Shown: positions 62,850-64,000 of the stretch, one piece after another
How the letters are laid out: the number at the start of each line of letters is the position of its first letter
How positions within the stretch are numbered: position 1 is the first letter of the stretch
NCBI GenBank assembly: GCA_015069095.1
Contig: SVJH01000004.1
Coordinates: forward strand, 1-64,000
DNA: 64,000 bases
Reading direction: 5' to 3'
From: Oscillospiraceae bacterium
GTDB taxonomy: Bacteria > Bacillota > Clostridia > UMGS1810
Program-made: the position numbers and the translations under genes
The notes under the pieces: model-generated
What the model saw: only the letters and a program-made list of their open reading frames with translations
Databases searched by the model: none
What the model was told of the DNA's origin: nothing

Positions 62850-62878
62850 ATAATACCATAAAAAAACATTAAATTCAA
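62850..62878 (-). promoter_or_regulatory. Promoter of the esterase-CapA operon
   Basis: On the minus strand TTGAAT, 17 bases, TATTAT with TGG before it. Confidence 0.55.
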
Positions 62879-62888
62879 TATATAAATA

Positions 62889-62919
62889 AAAAAAGCTGAA
62901 CTTTTAGCTCAGCTTTTTT
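62889..62919 (-). terminator. Terminator of upp
   Basis: Stem AAAAAAGCTGA/TCAGCTTTTTT with a 9-base loop and a T run, 7 bases past the upp stop. Confidence 0.88.
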
Positions 62920-62925
62920 AAAAGT

Positions 62926-63555
62926 TTATTTTGTACCAAATATTCTGTCGCCTGCATCTCCAAGGCCAGGAACGATATAACATTTGTCGTTAAGACCTTC
63001 ATCTACATTTGCACAGTAAATTTCAATATCCGGATGAGCTTCAGATAGAGCTTTAATACCTTCAGGTGCTGCGATAAGACAAAGAAACTTAATATGTTTT
63101 CCGCCATAAGATTTTATTTGTCCTACTGCATCTATTGCACTTCCGCCTGTTGCAAGCATTGGGTCTACAACAACTATAAGACGTTTATCAATATCCGCCG
63201 GCAATTTACAGTAATATTCCTGCGGCTGCATTGTCTCTTCATCACGGTACATTCCAATATGTCCTACTTTTGCAGAAGGCACAAGTCTTAATAGCCCATT
63301 TACCATACCAAGACCTGCCCTAAGAATCGGTACAACTGCAAGTTTTTTACCTTTTATCATTTTTTGTGTAGTTTTTTTAATAGGTGTTTCAATTTCTACA
63401 TCTTCAAGCGGTAAATCTCTTAAAGATTCATAACACATAAGCATTGTTATTTCTTCAACAAGTTCACGGAACTCTTTGTTTGTTGTAGATTTTTGACGTA
63501 ATATAGTTGTTTTGTGTTGAATTAACGGATGATCAAAAATTTTAATATTACTCAT
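62926..63555 (-). CDS. upp: Uracil phosphoribosyltransferase
   Basis: A 209-residue salvage enzyme making UMP from uracil and [41 protein letters not shown] and the PRPP loop [16 protein letters not shown] are diagnostic. [31 protein letters not shown] is the uracil-binding end. The length (209) is exactly typical. It starts 15 bases after the uracil permease gene, so uptake and phosphoribosylation are coupled. Confidence 0.98.
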   Translation of the reverse strand: MSNIKIFDHPLIQHKTTILRQKSTTNKEFRELVEEITMLMCYESLRDLPLEDVEIETPIKKTTQKMIKGKKLAVVPILRAGLGMVNGLLRLVPSAKVGHIGMYRDEETMQPQEYYCKLPADIDKRLIVVVDPMLATGGSAIDAVGQIKSYGGKHIKFLCLIAAPEGIKALSEAHPDIEIYCANVDEGLNDKCYIVPGLGDAGDRIFGTK

Positions 63556-63570
63556 AATATACTCCTATTC

Positions 63571-64000
63571 TTATTCTTCGTTAGGTGCTTTTGATAGAAT
63601 AACATTTGTAATAATACCAAGAATTAAAGCACAAGCAATTGATGTAATTGTAATTTTTCCAAATGTTAGTGTAAGTCCGCCAATACCTGCAATAAGAATT
63701 ACAGATACAACAAAAAGATTCTTGTTAAGATTTAAGTTAACCTGCTGAACCATTTTAAGACCAGATACAGCAATAAATCCGTAAAGAGCCATACATACGC
63801 CACCCATTACACACGATGGAATTGAATTTACAAACGCAATAAATGGAGAAATAAATGCAATAAGAATTGCTAAAACAGCCGCAGTAATAATTGTTACAAC
63901 TGATGCATTTCTTGTAATAGCAACACAACCTACTGATTCACCATATGTTGTATTAGGACATCCTCCAAAAACAGCACCGACAATAGAGCCGACACCATCG
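63571..64000 (-). CDS. uraA: Uracil permease (NCS2/UraA family), N-terminus cut by window edge
   Basis: The last 142 residues of a nucleobase-cation symporter. The frame is open to the right edge. FGGCPNTTYGESVGCVAITRNAS is the NCS2 signature (FGG-PNTTYGE), and IPSCVMGGVCMALYGFIAVSGLK matches the conserved gate region. Four or five membrane segments follow. It imports uracil for Upp, which lies immediately downstream. Any PyrR site or promoter lies beyond the window. Confidence 0.93.
   Translation of the reverse strand, partial: DGVGSIVGAVFGGCPNTTYGESVGCVAITRNASVVTIITAAVLAILIAFISPFIAFVNSIPSCVMGGVCMALYGFIAVSGLKMVQQVNLNLNKNLFVVSVILIAGIGGLTLTFGKITITSIACALILGIITNVILSKAPNEE

Overview
The window comes from the chromosome of a low-GC, endospore-forming Bacillota, most likely an anaerobic gut-type member of Clostridia. 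The evidence is an alpha/beta-type small acid-soluble spore protein, the Firmicutes-type ribosomal protein L27 with a cleavable N-terminal extension next to its protease Prp, RNase M5, a probable L21 leader, a CsaB-type pyruvyl transferase and a type III glutamine synthetase. Base composition is A/T rich throughout. The alpha-L-rhamnosidase region near 31-33 kb looks visibly richer in G/C and carries decayed neighbours. I see no phage, insertion sequence, integrase or CRISPR array.

Left part (1-16.9 kb): three Gfo/Idh/MocA sugar oxidoreductases with a divergent AraC regulator, a tRNA-Arg(ACG), an RpiB/LacA/LacB-type isomerase, a spore SASP, the purine/peptidoglycan enzyme PgeF, a lipoprotein-amidohydrolase-VanZ operon, a glutamate-cysteine ligase-like gene, a NagZ-like GH3 glycosidase, a secreted NAGPA-domain protein, a fused glycosyltransferase-CsaB gene followed by ruvX and a DUF1292 gene, and a LOG-family gene.

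Middle part (17-43.2 kb): gapA and a lipoprotein cyclophilin; an amino-sugar operon (nucleotidyltransferase, NahK-like kinase, GH20 hexosaminidase, nagB); type III glutamine synthetase; a minus-strand cluster of two paralogous TIM-barrel isomerases around an iron-dependent alcohol dehydrogenase plus a metallo-beta-lactamase-fold protein; a lipoprotein; a composite pseudogene made of an M81/MlrC fragment and a GH43 fragment; a GH78 rhamnosidase; two accessory genes including a solitary RES-domain protein; wecG/tagA-tmk; a pgk-tpiA-gpmI glycolytic operon with hairpins between its genes; and degV, trmL and an lrp-aminotransferase pair.

Right part (43.5-64 kb): minus-strand housekeeping genes (rplU-prp-rpmA, obgE, yhbY-nadD-yqeK-LCP-rsfS-leuS), a second group (peptide-type binding protein, rnmV, an Ogg-type DNA glycosylase, a zinc-ribbon protein), ymdB with two zinc-ribbon membrane proteins, a secreted sialate O-acetylesterase with a CapA-family protein, and upp-uraA (uraA runs off the right edge).

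Taken together the accessory genes describe a glycan and amino-sugar user: secreted esterase, rhamnosidase, GH3, GH20 and NAGPA enzymes release sugars, and cytosolic NagB, the NahK-like kinase/nucleotidyltransferase pair, isomerases and oxidoreductases feed them into glycolysis or back into nucleotide sugars. CsaB and TagA-type enzymes point to decorated wall polymers. Promoter, terminator and start-codon calls were made by eye from sequence patterns.
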